Origin: Rhodanobacter humi
GTDB taxonomy: Bacteria > Pseudomonadota > Gammaproteobacteria > Xanthomonadales > Rhodanobacteraceae
DNA: 64,000 bases
Reading direction: 5' to 3'
Assembly: GCF_041107455.1 (NCBI RefSeq)
Contig: NZ_JBGBPY010000001.1
Coordinates: forward strand, 186,001 to 250,000
The notes under the pieces are model-generated. The model saw only the letters and a list, made by a program, of their open reading frames with translations, was not told the DNA's origin and made no database searches. Below are positions 1-14,903 of the stretch, one piece after another; position 1 is the stretch's first letter; each line of letters starts with the position of its first letter. The translations under genes were made by a program, and so were the position numbers.

Positions 1-1660
<1,660 letters not shown>

Positions 1661-1725
1661 CCGGACCGTCTCCGTTGCAATGGCATGGGCGGCGGGCTGC
1701 CGCGATGGCTACAAAGTGGGGTCGC

Positions 1726-2052
1726 TCAGAGCTTTTCCATAGTGCACAACAGAGGGTGCTGATGCGAGCGTGAATATTCGTTGACCTGGGTGACCTTGGT
1801 CTCGGCCACCTCCCGGGTGAACACGCCGCACACGCCCTTGCCGCGGGTATGCACGTGCAGCATCACCTGCACCGCGCGCTCCTGGTCCAGGCCGAAGAAG
1901 CCGCGCAGCACCTCGACCACGAAATCCATCGGGGTGAAGTCGTCATTGAGCAGTACCACCTGGAACAGCGGTGGTTTTGCGACCTCCGGCTTCGCGGTCT
2001 GCACTGCCAGGCCGTGGCCGCTTTCGTGTTCGTTTTCGTGTTCGTGGGCCAT
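1726..2052 (-). CDS. clpS: ATP-dependent Clp protease adaptor ClpS
   Basis: The 108-residue protein binds the ClpA N-domain and delivers N-degron substrates. The core [20 protein letters not shown] and the segment [19 protein letters not shown] are characteristic of the family. The N-terminal 25 residues are a flexible His/Glu-rich extension, as in other ClpS. It lies 65 bp upstream of clpA on the same strand and diverges from the Nudix gene. Size and motifs fit a complete, functional protein. Confidence 0.96.
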   Translation of the reverse strand: MAHEHENEHESGHGLAVQTAKPEVAKPPLFQVVLLNDDFTPMDFVVEVLRGFFGLDQERAVQVMLHVHTRGKGVCGVFTREVAETKVTQVNEYSRSHQHPLLCTMEKL

Positions 2053-2167
2053 GGATGACGGGTGTTCCTTCGACAGTTGCGATTATACGCTGCGCCGCCT
2101 GCACGCTTCGCGGCGACCGCAACGACAGGTAGTGGCACAATGACGCCTTTTCCAGTCCCCGCCCGTC

Positions 2168-2653
2168 ATGCCGCCTGCCGCCACCACCGACGCCGTTTGG
2201 CGCCCGCACGTCACCGTGGCCTGCGTGGTGAGCGACGGCGCGCGCTATCTGATGGTCGAGGAGGACGTGGCCGGCCGGCTCGCCTACAACCAGCCCGCTG
2301 GACACCTCGAAGACCGCGAGAGTCTGGTCGACGCCGCGGTGCGCGAGACCCTGGAGGAAACCGGCTGGACGGTGCAGCCCACCCACCTGATCGGCGTGCA
2401 CCAGTGGCGCAGCACCGAGCACGGCGAAGGCGTGATCCGTTTCAGCTTCGCCGCGCGACCGCTCGGCCATGACCCGTCACGATCGCTGGATACCGGCATC
2501 CGTCGCGCCCTTTGGCTGAGCCGCGCCGAGATCGCCGCGCTGGGCGAGCGCCTGCGCAGCCCGCTGGTGCTGCAGAGCATCGATGCGTGGCTGGCCGGCG
2601 CCCGTTTCCCGCTGGACGCGCTGCATTGGCTCGCGGAACCCGCCGCGCCATGA
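2168..2653 (+). CDS. Nudix hydrolase, NudJ-like
   Basis: The 161-residue protein has a full Nudix box at about residues 45-67 (it starts GHLEDRESL and ends RETLEETGW), which binds Mg2+ and cleaves nucleoside diphosphate-linked substrates. Gene order immediately upstream of mnmA matches nudJ (a thiamine/nucleoside phosphatase) in enterobacteria, so NudJ is the likely class, but substrate cannot be read from sequence. Its stop overlaps the mnmA start in an ATGA arrangement, implying translational coupling. It diverges from clpS across about 115 bp. Confidence 0.88.
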   Translation: MPPAATTDAVWRPHVTVACVVSDGARYLMVEEDVAGRLAYNQPAGHLEDRESLVDAAVRETLEETGWTVQPTHLIGVHQWRSTEHGEGVIRFSFAARPLGHDPSRSLDTGIRRALWLSRAEIAALGERLRSPLVLQSIDAWLAGARFPLDALHWLAEPAAP

Positions 2654-3762
2654 AGGTGATGCTGGGCATTTCCGGCGGCGTCGACTCCTCGGTCGCGGCG
2701 CTGCTGCTGCAACAGGCCGGCCATGCGGTCGAGGGCCTGTTCATGCAGAACTGGGAAGAGGACGACCGCTCCGGCCCCTGCACCGCCGACGCCGACCGCA
2801 AGGACGCCGTAGCCGTGTGCGGCCGGCTGGGCATCCCGTTCCACACGCGCAACTTCGCCGCCGAATACTGGGATGGCGTGTTCGAGCACTTCCTCGCCGA
2901 ATACCGCGCCGGCCGCACGCCCAACCCCGACGTGCTGTGCAACCGCGAGATCAAGTTCAAGACCTTCCTCGACGAGGCGCGCGCGCTGGGCGCGGAAAAG
3001 ATCGCCACCGGCCACTACGCCCGCGTGGACTGCCGTGGCGGCGAATACCGTCTGCTGCGCGCTGTGGACGCGGCCAAGGACCAGAGCTATTTCCTGCATG
3101 CACTGGGCCAGGTCCAGTTGGCCGCCACGCTGTTCCCGATCGGCGAGATCAAGAAGTCGCGGGTGCGCGAACTGGCCCGCGCGGCCGCCCTGCCCACCCA
3201 CGCGAAGAAGGATTCCACCGGCATCTGCTTCATCGGCGAGCGCGACTTCCGCGGTTTCCTGGCGCAGTACATCCCGGCCCGGCCCGGCGAGATGCGTACG
3301 CCCGACGGCGCGCTGGTCGGCGAACACCAGGGCGCGATGTATTACACGCTGGGCCAGCGCAACGGCCTGGGGATCGGTGGCCGCCAGGGCGCCAGCGGCG
3401 AGCCGTGGTACGTGGTGGGCAAGGACGTGGCGGCGAACCGGCTCTACGTGGCCCAGGGCAACACCAACCACTGGCTGGACTCGCGCGTGCTGCGCGGCGA
3501 GCCGCCGACCTGGGTGGCCGGCCACGCGCCGGCCGCGCATTTCCGCTGCACCGCCAAGACCCGCTATCGTCAGGCCGACCAAGCTTGCGAGGTGCGCGTG
3601 CTGGACGCCGGCCTTGAAGTACGCTTCGACACCCCGCAACGTGCGGTAACGCCCGGCCAGTCGGTGGTGTTCTACGACGGCGAGGTCTGCCTCGGCGGCG
3701 CAGTGATCGCCGCCACCGACGCGCCCTACGGCGGTCTTTCTCCCATCCGGAACGAGAGTTGA
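2650..3762 (+). CDS. mnmA: tRNA-specific 2-thiouridylase MnmA
   Basis: MnmA adenylates and thiolates U34 of tRNA Lys, Glu and Gln. The 370-residue product starts [14 protein letters not shown], whose SGGVDS is the PP-loop. The catalytic cysteines sit in [12 protein letters not shown] (near residue 97) and [10 protein letters not shown] (near residue 195). The C-terminal beta-barrel ends with AVFYDGEV-like sequence. The start codon is chosen because it is at the family's usual N-terminus and overlaps the Nudix stop. hflD follows immediately, the same pairing as in E. coli. Confidence 0.97.
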   Translation: MKVMLGISGGVDSSVAALLLQQAGHAVEGLFMQNWEEDDRSGPCTADADRKDAVAVCGRLGIPFHTRNFAAEYWDGVFEHFLAEYRAGRTPNPDVLCNREIKFKTFLDEARALGAEKIATGHYARVDCRGGEYRLLRAVDAAKDQSYFLHALGQVQLAATLFPIGEIKKSRVRELARAAALPTHAKKDSTGICFIGERDFRGFLAQYIPARPGEMRTPDGALVGEHQGAMYYTLGQRNGLGIGGRQGASGEPWYVVGKDVAANRLYVAQGNTNHWLDSRVLRGEPPTWVAGHAPAAHFRCTAKTRYRQADQACEVRVLDAGLEVRFDTPQRAVTPGQSVVFYDGEVCLGGAVIAATDAPYGGLSPIRNES

Positions 3763-4406
3763 CGGTGCTTGATGCCTTTGCGATGAACGAGGAACGCGTG
3801 CTGGCCCTGGCCGGGCTCTACCAGGCCTGCGCGCTGGTACAGCAGCTGGCCAACCAGGGCCGCTGCGACGAGACCGCGATGGACGCGAGCATCGCCAGCG
3901 TGTTCCGCATCGACGCACCTTCGGTGGTCGGTGTGTACGGCAACATCGCCAGCGTGCGGCTGGGCCTGCGCAACCTGGTGTCCCAGCTCGACGAGAGCAG
4001 CGAGGACATGGCGGTGACGCGCATGGCGATGACCGTGATGCGGCTGGAGCGCAGCCTGTCCGGCCGCCCGGAACTGCTGGACCAGCTGCAGCAGGGCATC
4101 CGCGCTGCGCAGCGCCAGGTGGAGCACTTCGGCCAGGGTTCCGGCCAGGTCACCGCGCGGCTGGCCGAGCTCTACGCCGCCATCCTGTCCACCTTGCGCC
4201 CGCGGGTGATGGTCAACGGCAACCCGCAGCACCTGCAACAGCCGGCCATCGTCGAGAAGGTGCGCAGCAATCTGCTCGCCGCAGTGCGCTCGGCGGTGCT
4301 GTGGCGCCAGCTCGGCGGCCGCCAGTGGCAACTGCTGCTGTTCCGCAAGCAGTGCAGCATGCTGGCGCGCGGACTGCTCACCGGGGCCACGCTGGACGGG
4401 CGCTAG
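3759..4406 (+). CDS. hflD: High frequency lysogenization protein HflD homolog
   Basis: HflD is an inner-membrane-associated protein known in E. coli for interacting with lambda CII; its general role is unclear. The segments [20 protein letters not shown] and [18 protein letters not shown] match the family. The start is uncertain: a TTG at 3759 overlaps the mnmA stop, a GTG at 3765 has a GAGAG sequence at suitable distance, and an ATG lies at 3783 just before the conserved region. The gene follows mnmA with no gap, so co-transcription is likely. Confidence 0.9.
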   Translation: MTVLDAFAMNEERVLALAGLYQACALVQQLANQGRCDETAMDASIASVFRIDAPSVVGVYGNIASVRLGLRNLVSQLDESSEDMAVTRMAMTVMRLERSLSGRPELLDQLQQGIRAAQRQVEHFGQGSGQVTARLAELYAAILSTLRPRVMVNGNPQHLQQPAIVEKVRSNLLAAVRSAVLWRQLGGRQWQLLLFRKQCSMLARGLLTGATLDGR

Positions 4407-4410
4407 CTCC

Positions 4411-4620
4411 ATGACGAACTATCGCGAACGTGTGCCCATCAGCGGCCTGATGAGAGCTGTGCTTTCTCTTATCGGTGTTGCTGCACTGGCACTCGCCATC
4501 CTTTTTGCCTTGGCCGGCACTTGGGGTTTTGCTGCAATATCCGTTGGCATGGCTTTGCTCTGCTTATACCGTGCCGGCCGCGGCTTCCATACCGCCCTCC
4601 GAGACGATGGTGAGCCATAG
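4411..4620 (+). CDS. Small hypothetical membrane protein
   Basis: This 69-residue frame encodes two hydrophobic segments (about residues 15-34 and 36-52) separated by a short turn, and a charged tail. It begins 4 bp after hflD and could be co-transcribed, but has no clear Shine-Dalgarno sequence. Its base composition is less GC-rich than its neighbours. No family is recognised. It may be real or spurious. Confidence 0.42.
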   Translation: MTNYRERVPISGLMRAVLSLIGVAALALAILFALAGTWGFAAISVGMALLCLYRAGRGFHTALRDDGEP

Positions 4621-4704
4621 GGCTTGCGCTAGTACAGAGAGTACGTAGCTCGTCTAGCGAACTTCGCTCGCAGCCGGCAGCTTTGCCCCTGTCTGACTCC
4701 AAAA

Positions 4705-5610
4705 TTAACCGACCAGCTTTAACCCCTGCAGTTGCTTTGCCAGCGCGCGCAGCAGCTTGGCGAAGGCGGTGAGGTCGGCGCCCCACGGCGTGGCCTCGCG
4801 CCAGTACAACGCGATCTCGCGTCCCGGCGCCTGGCCCTTGATCTTCGCCAGCACGATGTCGGGCTTGGAAGCCAATCGCTCGTGCGCCAGTGCGGGCACC
4901 AGGGCGTGGCCGCCGCGCAGGCTGACTAGCGCGGCGAGGCTTTCCAGGCTCACGTCCTGCACGTGGCCGTCGCCGCCGGCGTGGCTCTCGGCCATCAGAA
5001 TCGCGTCGGTCGCCTCGAGTTGCTCCAGCGCCACGCTGCGCCGGCCGGCCAGCGGGTGATCCGCGCGCAGCATCACTTCCCACGGCTCGAAGAACAGCGG
5101 TTGCATCGCGATGCCGCTGGCCAAGGGGGCGAGCGGCGCCAGCACCGCGTCGAGCTCGGCCTCGTGCAGGCGGCGCAGCAGGCCGCGCGGCTTGCCTTCG
5201 GAGATACCCAGCCGCACGCCGGGGAAATGCTGCGGGAATGGCGCGATCAGGTGCGGCAGCAGATACGGGCCCAGCGAGGCCGGCACGCCCAGGCGCAGTT
5301 CGCCGCCGAACGCCACCGCGCCGGCGCGGGCAGCCTGCTGCAGCAATTCGGCCGCGGCGAGCACGGCGTCGATGCGTTCCAGCAGGCGTTGGCCGCCCGC
5401 AGTAGGCACCACCTTGCGTCCGCCGCGCTCGAACAGCGGCGCGCCCAGCGCCTGTTCCACCTTCTGCACCTGGTGCGACAACCCGGATGGGCTGATATGC
5501 ATGGCCCGCGCCGCGCTGTTGAAGCTGCCCTGGCGATGCACCGCCTGCACCAGCGCGAGGTCGCGCAGCGAGACCGCCGCCAGCGCCGTCGAAATCATCG
5601 AATGCTGCAT
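4705..5610 (-). CDS. LysR family transcriptional regulator
   Basis: The 301-residue protein has an N-terminal helix-turn-helix (about residues 15-75, with [20 protein letters not shown]) and a substrate-binding domain with repeated LysR features such as [15 protein letters not shown]. Resemblance is closest to the OxyR-like branch ([19 protein letters not shown]), but redox cysteines typical of OxyR are not evident, so no target is assigned. It is divergent from acnA across about 268 bp, which makes acnA or itself a plausible target. A second in-frame ATG lies at 5598. Confidence 0.88.
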   Translation of the reverse strand: MQHSMISTALAAVSLRDLALVQAVHRQGSFNSAARAMHISPSGLSHQVQKVEQALGAPLFERGGRKVVPTAGGQRLLERIDAVLAAAELLQQAARAGAVAFGGELRLGVPASLGPYLLPHLIAPFPQHFPGVRLGISEGKPRGLLRRLHEAELDAVLAPLAPLASGIAMQPLFFEPWEVMLRADHPLAGRRSVALEQLEATDAILMAESHAGGDGHVQDVSLESLAALVSLRGGHALVPALAHERLASKPDIVLAKIKGQAPGREIALYWREATPWGADLTAFAKLLRALAKQLQGLKLVG

Positions 5611-5878
5611 GTCATCAAATGCGTTTGTGCACGCGGGGCATCGGGCTCATCCTGTGCGGCGTTGTCAGTCACAAGCGTTGCCGCAGTTTACTCGCCGCGC
5701 CGTCCAGATCACGAGCCCGCGCGCCCCCGCACGGGCTCGTTGCAGCAGCGCCAGTGCAGCGGTCCGGTTCGCGGCCGTGCGGCGTTTGGGCGATAATTGC
5801 GTTTTGCCGGGTCGGCGACTACCCCATCGCCAACGTTCAGCCATCCCAGCCGCAGGATTCAGCCAGGAGCACGTCCCC

Positions 5879-8632
<2,754 letters not shown>

Positions 8633-8662
8633 CGCAAGCCCGCGCGACACGCGGGAAACCCG

Positions 8663-8693
8663 AGCCGCCCCGATCCTTCGGGGCGGCTTTTTT
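8663..8693 (+). terminator. Rho-independent terminator after acnA
   Basis: A perfect 10-bp stem (8663-8672 with 8679-8688, AGCCGCCCCG) closes a 6-nt loop and is followed directly by six T residues. It separates acnA from the acyl-CoA ligase gene, which therefore probably has its own promoter. Confidence 0.93.
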
Positions 8694-8799
8694 CTGCCTC
8701 GCCGCGCCTTGCCGCATACGCGCGCGCATGCTCCAATGCCCGCAGGGGGCGTCGCCATCCTTCGCCTTGGCGGCCACGATTCAGGAGTCGAACAAGCAC

Positions 8800-10479
8800 A
8801 TGAGCAACGAGCGTCCGTGGCTGGACCACTATCCGCAAGGCGTGCCCGCCGAGATCGACCTGAATGCCTACGCCTCGGTGGTGGCCGTGCTGGAAGAATC
8901 GTTCCAGCGCTTCCGTGACCACGCCGCATTCGCCAATTTCGGCAAGGCGCTCAGCTACGGCCAGATCGACGCGCTCAGCCGCCAGTTCGCGGGCTACCTC
9001 ACCGGCGTGCTCAAGCTCGGCAAGGGCGATCGCATCGCGATCATGCTGCCGAACGTGCTGCAGTACCCGATCGCCCTGTACGGCGCGCTGCGCGCCGGCC
9101 TGGTGGTGGTCAACACCAACCCGATGTACACCGCGCGCGAGCTGAAGCACCAGCTGGAAGACTCCGGCGCCCAGGCCATCGTGGTGCTCGACAATTTCGC
9201 CGCCACGCTGCAGCAGGTGGTGGCCGAGACCGAGGTGAAGCACATCGTCACCACCGGCATCGGCGACCTGCTCGGTTTCCCCAAGGGCGCGCTGGTCAAC
9301 TTCGTGCTCAAGCACGTCAAGAAGATGGTGCCGGCCTACCAGCTGCCGCGGGCGGTGCGCTTCAGGGACGCACTGGCGCAAGGCGCCGCGCATCCGCTGC
9401 CGCCGGTGGAGCTTGGCCACGACGACATCGCCTTCCTTCAGTACACCGGCGGCACCACCGGCGTGGCCAAGGGCGCCATGCTGACCCACGCCAACATGAT
9501 CGCCAACATGCTGCAGGTCGGCGCCTGGATCGGCGAGGCGCTGCGGCCGGGCAGCGAAGTCGCCATCGGCGCGCTGCCGCTGTACCACATCTTCTCGCTT
9601 ACCGCCTGCGGCATGGTGTTCCCGCGGTTGGGCGCGCACACGGTGCTGATCACCAACCCGCGCGACATGCCCGGCTTCGTCAAGGAACTGAAGAAGCTTC
9701 CCTTCTCGATCTTGCCCGGGGTCAACACCTTGTTCAACGGCCTGCTCAACACGCCCGGCTTCGCCGAACTGGATTTCTCGCACCTGAAGATCTCGCTGGG
9801 CGGTGGCATGGCGGTGCAGCGCGCCGTCGCCGAGCGCTGGAAGAAGGTCACCGGCCGCCCCCTGTCGGAAGCCTACGGCCTCACCGAAACCTCGCCCGGT
9901 GTCTGCATCAACCCCACCGACCTCATGGACTACAACGGCTCGATCGGCCTGCCACTGCCCAGCACGGAGGTGGCGATCTGGTCGGAAGAAAACCAGCCGC
10001 TGCCGATCGGCGAAGTGGGCGAGCTGATGGTGAAGGGCCCGCAGGTGATGCTGGGCTACTGGAACCGCCCCGACGAGACCGCCAAGGTGCTCGGCGCCGA
10101 CGGCTGGCTGCACACCGGCGACATTGCGAAGATGGATGCCGACGGCTACGTGTACATCGTCGACCGCAAGAAGGACATGATCCTGGTGTCCGGCTTCAAC
10201 GTGTACCCGAACGAGGTCGAGGATGCAGTGATGCAGCACCCCGGCGTGGCCGAGGTGGCCGCGGTGGGCGTGCCGGACGAGCATTCCGGCGAAGTGGTGA
10301 AGCTGTTCGTGGTGCGCAAGGACCCGAACCTCACCGAGGACGCGCTCAAGCAGTTCTGCCGCGACAATCTCACTGGCTACAAGCGACCCAAGTTCATCGA
10401 GTTCCGCGACACGCTGCCCAAGAGCAACGTGGGCAAGATCCTGCGGCGCGAGCTGCGCGACGAGAAGAAGAATCGCTGA
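8800..10479 (+). CDS. fadD: Long-chain fatty acid--CoA ligase (FadD type)
   Basis: The 559-residue enzyme activates fatty acids to acyl-CoA with ATP for beta-oxidation. The AMP-binding motif [16 protein letters not shown] lies near residue 213, YGLTETSPG near 360, and the C-terminal hinge [18 protein letters not shown] near 455. Length and the TGVAKGA variant match proteobacterial FadD. The ATG at 8800 has AGGAG about 12 bp upstream. No neighbouring beta-oxidation genes are present. Confidence 0.94.
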   Translation: MSNERPWLDHYPQGVPAEIDLNAYASVVAVLEESFQRFRDHAAFANFGKALSYGQIDALSRQFAGYLTGVLKLGKGDRIAIMLPNVLQYPIALYGALRAGLVVVNTNPMYTARELKHQLEDSGAQAIVVLDNFAATLQQVVAETEVKHIVTTGIGDLLGFPKGALVNFVLKHVKKMVPAYQLPRAVRFRDALAQGAAHPLPPVELGHDDIAFLQYTGGTTGVAKGAMLTHANMIANMLQVGAWIGEALRPGSEVAIGALPLYHIFSLTACGMVFPRLGAHTVLITNPRDMPGFVKELKKLPFSILPGVNTLFNGLLNTPGFAELDFSHLKISLGGGMAVQRAVAERWKKVTGRPLSEAYGLTETSPGVCINPTDLMDYNGSIGLPLPSTEVAIWSEENQPLPIGEVGELMVKGPQVMLGYWNRPDETAKVLGADGWLHTGDIAKMDADGYVYIVDRKKDMILVSGFNVYPNEVEDAVMQHPGVAEVAAVGVPDEHSGEVVKLFVVRKDPNLTEDALKQFCRDNLTGYKRPKFIEFRDTLPKSNVGKILRRELRDEKKNR

Positions 10480-10570
10480 TCGGGACTCGGGATTCGGGGA
10501 AGCGCTTGCGACCCCGTCTCCCTGGCCGCTTCAGCCTGGGACGGGTCGAGATGAAGGTTTTGCCGCGCGC

Positions 10571-10933
10571 TCAGTTCTTCCAGGACTCGAGGATGTCCGC
10601 GTAGCCGCCCAGCAGGTTCCACAGCGGCACCTGCTTGTCCTCCGGGATGCACACGTAGGAAAAGCCGATGTGGTGGTCGGCGACGCGCGCCACCTGCGCT
10701 TCGAGATGGATGTGCAGGTCGCTGCCGAAGATCATGTCCAGCAGCCAGGTCTGGCCCACCTCGCCGCCCCAGCCCAGCGGACGGCGCAGCAGTGCGCCGG
10801 TCGCGGAAATGTCCACCAGCTCGGTGGGATGCGATTCGACGCCGCGGCTCATCAGCACGGTCGTCTCGATCTGCATGCGCGCCGGACGCAGGCGTTCGGA
10901 TTCGCCACTCAGCTTGTTGTCGTCCTTCGCCAT
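10571..10933 (-). CDS. PilZ domain-containing protein
   Basis: The 120-residue single-domain protein carries the DISATGALLR motif of PilZ c-di-GMP receptors and an arginine-rich stretch RLRPAR before it; the spacing is not a strict RxxxR, so c-di-GMP binding is probable rather than proved. The ATG at 10933 has an AAGGAG ribosome site on the minus strand and matches the domain start; longer frames upstream lack support. It stands alone between fadD and the scp genes. Confidence 0.85.
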   Translation of the reverse strand: MAKDDNKLSGESERLRPARMQIETTVLMSRGVESHPTELVDISATGALLRRPLGWGGEVGQTWLLDMIFGSDLHIHLEAQVARVADHHIGFSYVCIPEDKQVPLWNLLGGYADILESWKN

Positions 10934-11653
10934 GCTGCGCTCCTTGTGTGTTGCTTCCCCGCCGCCGTGGCGGCCCCCGCGGCCCAACTTCGCATGGTGT
11001 CCGCGATCACACCCAAGCAAGCCATGTGCCAGCTCCCATATCACCGCGCATTGCGCCCTTTCGCACGCGTTTCCGTCCACGACGACTGACGCCTGCTCGC
11101 CGTGTCGGACCCACAGGGTCACTTGGGGCTTGCCGGATCGCATCGCATCTCCGCGTGCAACCCCGGCATTGTACCCGCCGACCGGCCGCCCGTTTCGCGC
11201 GCGGTGCGCCGTGCATGCGCTGGACTTGTCGCCAGCCAGTCGCTACTCTGTCACTCACGCGTGGCGCCACGATCAGAAGCCGACCAGTCGATCGGCCGCA
11301 GCGATGGCGCCCACCCGATGCCCCAGGCAGATCGTCCAACTTGTCGGTGACGTCGCGCTCGTCACCGCATCGCCTTGTTCCCGCCAGACGCGATCCGCGT
11401 TCCATGCCGGCACTTGGCTGCAATGCCCGCACGCCTGATCGAACCGCGACACGCGGCTTCGTCACGCCGGCGGCGACAAGGGGGAGTCGGACATTGTCCA
11501 CAAGGCATCGTGCGAAACCGCTTTACCGAAGTGCCGCCTCGGCGCCACGATCCATGCACGGGTTCGGCCCGGATCGTCCTGCGAGGCAACCGTTTCGCCC
11601 ATGATGAATCCAGACGCATTGCCGGCCGCGTAGCGGCCCAACGACACGCATCG
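10934..11653. other. 720-bp intergenic region, no gene recognised
   Basis: This interval separates the minus-strand PilZ gene from scpA. Several frames are open because of high GC, but none shows a recognisable family or a ribosome site. It probably holds the two divergent promoters. I see no RNA gene or strong hairpin. Confidence 0.5.
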
Positions 11654-12613
11654 ATGAGCAACGAGCCAGTCGGGCCGCAGAGCCCGGTCGTATCGCAGGA
11701 CAGCCACGCGGCGCCCCCGCAGCAGCAGGAAATGCCGCTGGCGGTCGTGCGCGGCGAGCCGGTGCTGCAGATGCCGCAGGACCTGTACATCCCGCCGGAC
11801 GCGCTGGAAGTGTTCCTGGAAGCGTTCGAGGGCCCGCTGGACCTGCTGCTGTACCTGATCCGCCGGCAGAACCTGGACATCCTGGACATTCCGATTGCCG
11901 AGATCACCCGGCAGTACATGGAATACATCGACATGATGCGGGAGACGATGCGGCTGGAGCTGGCCGCCGAGTACCTGCTGATGGCTGCGATCCTTGGCGA
12001 GATCAAGTCGCGCCTGCTGCTGCCCCGGCCGCCCGCCGAGGAAGGCGTCGAGGAGGATCCCCGCGCCGAACTGGTGCGTCGCCTGCAGGAGTACGAACGC
12101 TTCAAGAAGGCCGCTGAGGACATCGAGGCCCTGCCCCGCATGGAGCGCGACACCGCGCCGGTGCAGGCCGACACCGGCGAGCGCAACGTGATCAAGCTGC
12201 CGCCGCCGCTGGACCTCAAGGAAATGCTGCTGGCGCTGAAGGACGTGCTGCACCGCGCCGAGCTGTTCGGCCACCACGCGATCAAGCGCGAGGCGCTCAG
12301 CGTGCGCCAACGCATGGGTGAGCTGCTGGGCAAGCTGGAAGGCCATGCGTTCCACCGCTTCGAGACGCTGTTCGACGTCAGCGAAGGCCGGCTCGGCGTG
12401 GTGGTCACCTTCCTGGCCATGCTGGAGCTGGCCAAGGAAATGTTGATCGAGATCGTGCAGGAAGCCCCGCTGGCGCCGATCTACCTGAAAGCGCGGGTGG
12501 AGCACGGCGAGGAGCCACTCGTCGACGCGGCGGAAGGCGACGGAGCGGACGATCCCGCCACACAGGAATCGGCGTTCGAGACCACGGACGCCAGCAACAG
12601 CGGCACTCACTGA
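11654..12613 (+). CDS. scpA: Segregation and condensation protein A
   Basis: ScpA is the kleisin that links the two heads of the SMC condensin dimer and works with ScpB in chromosome segregation. The N-terminal signature EAFEGPLDLLLYLIRRQNLDI is followed by AAEYLLMAAILGEIKSRLLLP, and a C-terminal winged-helix region contains VVVTFLAMLELAKE. The ATG at 11654 gives 319 residues, with a roughly 40-residue leader before the conserved start. scpB follows 17 bp downstream, so the two form an operon. Confidence 0.95.
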   Translation: MSNEPVGPQSPVVSQDSHAAPPQQQEMPLAVVRGEPVLQMPQDLYIPPDALEVFLEAFEGPLDLLLYLIRRQNLDILDIPIAEITRQYMEYIDMMRETMRLELAAEYLLMAAILGEIKSRLLLPRPPAEEGVEEDPRAELVRRLQEYERFKKAAEDIEALPRMERDTAPVQADTGERNVIKLPPPLDLKEMLLALKDVLHRAELFGHHAIKREALSVRQRMGELLGKLEGHAFHRFETLFDVSEGRLGVVVTFLAMLELAKEMLIEIVQEAPLAPIYLKARVEHGEEPLVDAAEGDGADDPATQESAFETTDASNSGTH

Positions 12614-12630
12614 ATCGGCACCGAAGGCCC

Positions 12631-13482
12631 ATGCAGATCGAGCAACTCAAACTCATCGTCGAGGCGGCCCTGCTCGCCGCCAGCCAGCCGATGACCGTCG
12701 CCCAGCTCGGCGACCTGTTCGCCGAAACCGACGAGGTCGGCCACGAGCAGATCGCTCGCGCGCTGGAAGCGCTCGCCGCCGACTGCGAGGGTCGCGGCGT
12801 GGAGCTGAAGGAGATCGCCTCCGGCTTCCGCTACCAGGTGCGCCAGGAAGTGCATCCGTGGATCTCGCGGATGTGGACCGAGAAGCCCAGCCGCTACTCG
12901 CGCGCCTTGCTGGAGACGCTGGCGCTGATCGCCTACCGCCAGCCGATCACCCGCCCGGAGATCGAGCAGATCCGCGGCGTGGTGGTATCCAGCAACATCG
13001 TCAAGACGCTGGAGGAGCGCGAGTGGATCCGCGTGGTCGGCTACCGCGACGTGCCCGGCAAGCCCGCGCTGTTCGGCACCACCCGCGCCTTCCTCGACTA
13101 CTTCAATCTGAAGTCGCTGGACCAGCTGCCGCCGCTGTCCGAGATCCGCGACATGGAAGACCCGCAGATGGGCTTCGACCAGACGCCGCTGCCTGCCCGC
13201 GTGATCAAGGACCTGCCGATCGATCCGGACGAGGAGATCGACGAGGAAGTCCCGGCCGAGGATGCCGCGGCGGAAATCGCCGAAGCCGCTCCGGCAACGG
13301 ATACGCATGAAGTGCCGCGGCACGAAGCCGACGCTGCCGCGGCGGACACCGAGGCAGCCGCGTCTGCCGCCGACGCCGATGCCGACGAGGCGAGCGCACA
13401 CAACGAACCCGAATCCGCCACTGCCGACGAGGCAGCGGCTCCCGCGGATGTCGAAGACGACACAACCGCACAGAATTCCTGA
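12631..13482 (+). CDS. scpB: Segregation and condensation protein B
   Basis: ScpB dimers bind the ScpA kleisin. Two winged-helix domains are recognisable: residues about 1-80 (IVEAALLAASQPMTV) and 85-170 (ETLALIAYRQPITRPEIEQIRG, GTTRAFLDYFNLKSLDQLP). From about residue 200 the protein has an acidic, alanine-rich low-complexity tail not needed for the core fold; such tails are common in this group. It ends 12 bp before rluB. Confidence 0.95.
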   Translation: MQIEQLKLIVEAALLAASQPMTVAQLGDLFAETDEVGHEQIARALEALAADCEGRGVELKEIASGFRYQVRQEVHPWISRMWTEKPSRYSRALLETLALIAYRQPITRPEIEQIRGVVVSSNIVKTLEEREWIRVVGYRDVPGKPALFGTTRAFLDYFNLKSLDQLPPLSEIRDMEDPQMGFDQTPLPARVIKDLPIDPDEEIDEEVPAEDAAAEIAEAAPATDTHEVPRHEADAAAADTEAAASAADADADEASAHNEPESATADEAAAPADVEDDTTAQNS

Positions 13483-13494
13483 GGAGCAACGCGC

Positions 13495-14903
13495 ATGACT
13501 GCGCCGAAAAAATCCACCCTATCCCTCAAGCGCGCGCCGGCCAGCGACGCCGCGCCGCTGGAGGAGCGCCTGCACAAGGTGCTCGCCAACGCCGGCCTCG
13601 GCTCGCGCCGCATGCTGGAACAGCGCATCCAGGCCGGCGAGATCGAACTCAACGGCAGCCCGGCCACCATCGGCACCAGCGTGCACGCGGGCGACCGCGT
13701 GGTGATCGACGGCAAGCAGTTCGTGATCGCCACCGACAACCGCGGCGACGCCGAGGTGCTGATCTACCACAAGCCCGAGGGCGTGCTGACCACCCGCGAC
13801 GACCCCGAAGGCCGCCCCACCGTGTTCGAGCAGCTGCCGCGCCTGAAGGGCGCGCGCTGGGTCGCCGTGGGCCGCCTCGACATCAACACCACCGGCCTGC
13901 TGCTGCTCACCACCGACGGCGAGCTGGCCAACGCGCTGATGCATCCGCGCAGCGGCATCGAGCGCGAATACCTCTGCCGCGTGCACGGCGAAGTGCCCGA
14001 CGAGGTGATCGAGAAACTCAAGGCCGGCGTGGAACTGGAAGACGGCCCCGCCCGCTTCGACGAGATCGCGGTGATCAGCCGCGGTGGCAGCCACAGCTGG
14101 TTCCGCGTGGTGATCCGCGAGGGCCGCAACCGCGAAGTGCGCCGGCTGTGGGATTCGCAGGGTTTCCTGGTCAGCCGGCTCAAGCGCATCCGCTACGGCA
14201 GCATCGAGCTGCCGCGCACCCTGCGCCGCGACGACTGCGCCACCTTGGACGAGGAAGCCGTGAAGCAGCTGCGCCAGACCGCCGGCCTTGGCGCGCCGCA
14301 GCCCGTGCTCACCCTGAGTCCGGTGCTGCACCAGCGCCGCGCCAGCCGCAACGTCACCGAGTACCGCCCCGAAAGCGGCGCCACCGGCGGCTGGAGCAGC
14401 GCCCATCACGACGAAGCGCGCGAGCTGCGCGCCTACGACCGCATCCGCGAGGAACCGCCGCGCGGCCGCCAGAAACAGCGCGCCCCCGGCCGCGAAGTGA
14501 ACGGCAACGTGGCGCGGCCCGAGCGCGGCCCGGGCGCCGGCCTCCGCAAGAAGAACAGGCGCGGCGTCGCGCCGGGCCAGGAACTGCCCTCGGTGCGTAC
14601 CTGGTTCGCCGGCGACAGCCGCGACGGCGCCGCACGCCCGGCCGGCGCGCCAGGCAAGCGCCGCGGCAGCAAACCCGGCGGCGCCCGTGCCGGCACTGGC
14701 CAGGCCGGCTTCGCACCAGCCAGCCCCTACGGCGGTTTCGGCGGCGGCCACGGCAGCAGCCACGGCAACGAAGCCCGCCCGGGCGGTCGCGGCCGCCCGC
14801 AGGGCCGGGCGGCAACCGCCCGCCGCACGGCGGCGGCCGTCCCAGCGGCAATCGCCCGCACGGACGCGGCGGCAGCGGCGGCAACCGTTCCGGCAACCGA
14901 TGA
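13495..14903 (+). CDS. rluB: 23S rRNA pseudouridine(2605) synthase RluB, with apparent frameshift in C-terminal tail
   Basis: RluB isomerises U2605 of 23S rRNA. An S4 domain occupies about residues 22-75 and the catalytic segment GRLDINTTGLLLLTTDGE lies near residue 124. The catalytic part is intact. The basic Gly/Arg/Asn/Pro tail reads well to about 14800 (HGNEARPGGRGRPQGR), then the Gly/Asn/Pro-rich pattern continues in the next frame to a TGA at 14901-14903 that overlaps the arsC-like start as ATGA. As given, the first frame instead runs on to 15123, deep inside arsC. One missing base near 14800-14808 explains this; restored length would be about 469 residues. Confidence 0.88.

Noticed and set aside
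10934-11653. Protein-coding gene between the PilZ gene and scpA
   Set aside because: Several overlapping open frames exist but none has a ribosome site or recognisable product.
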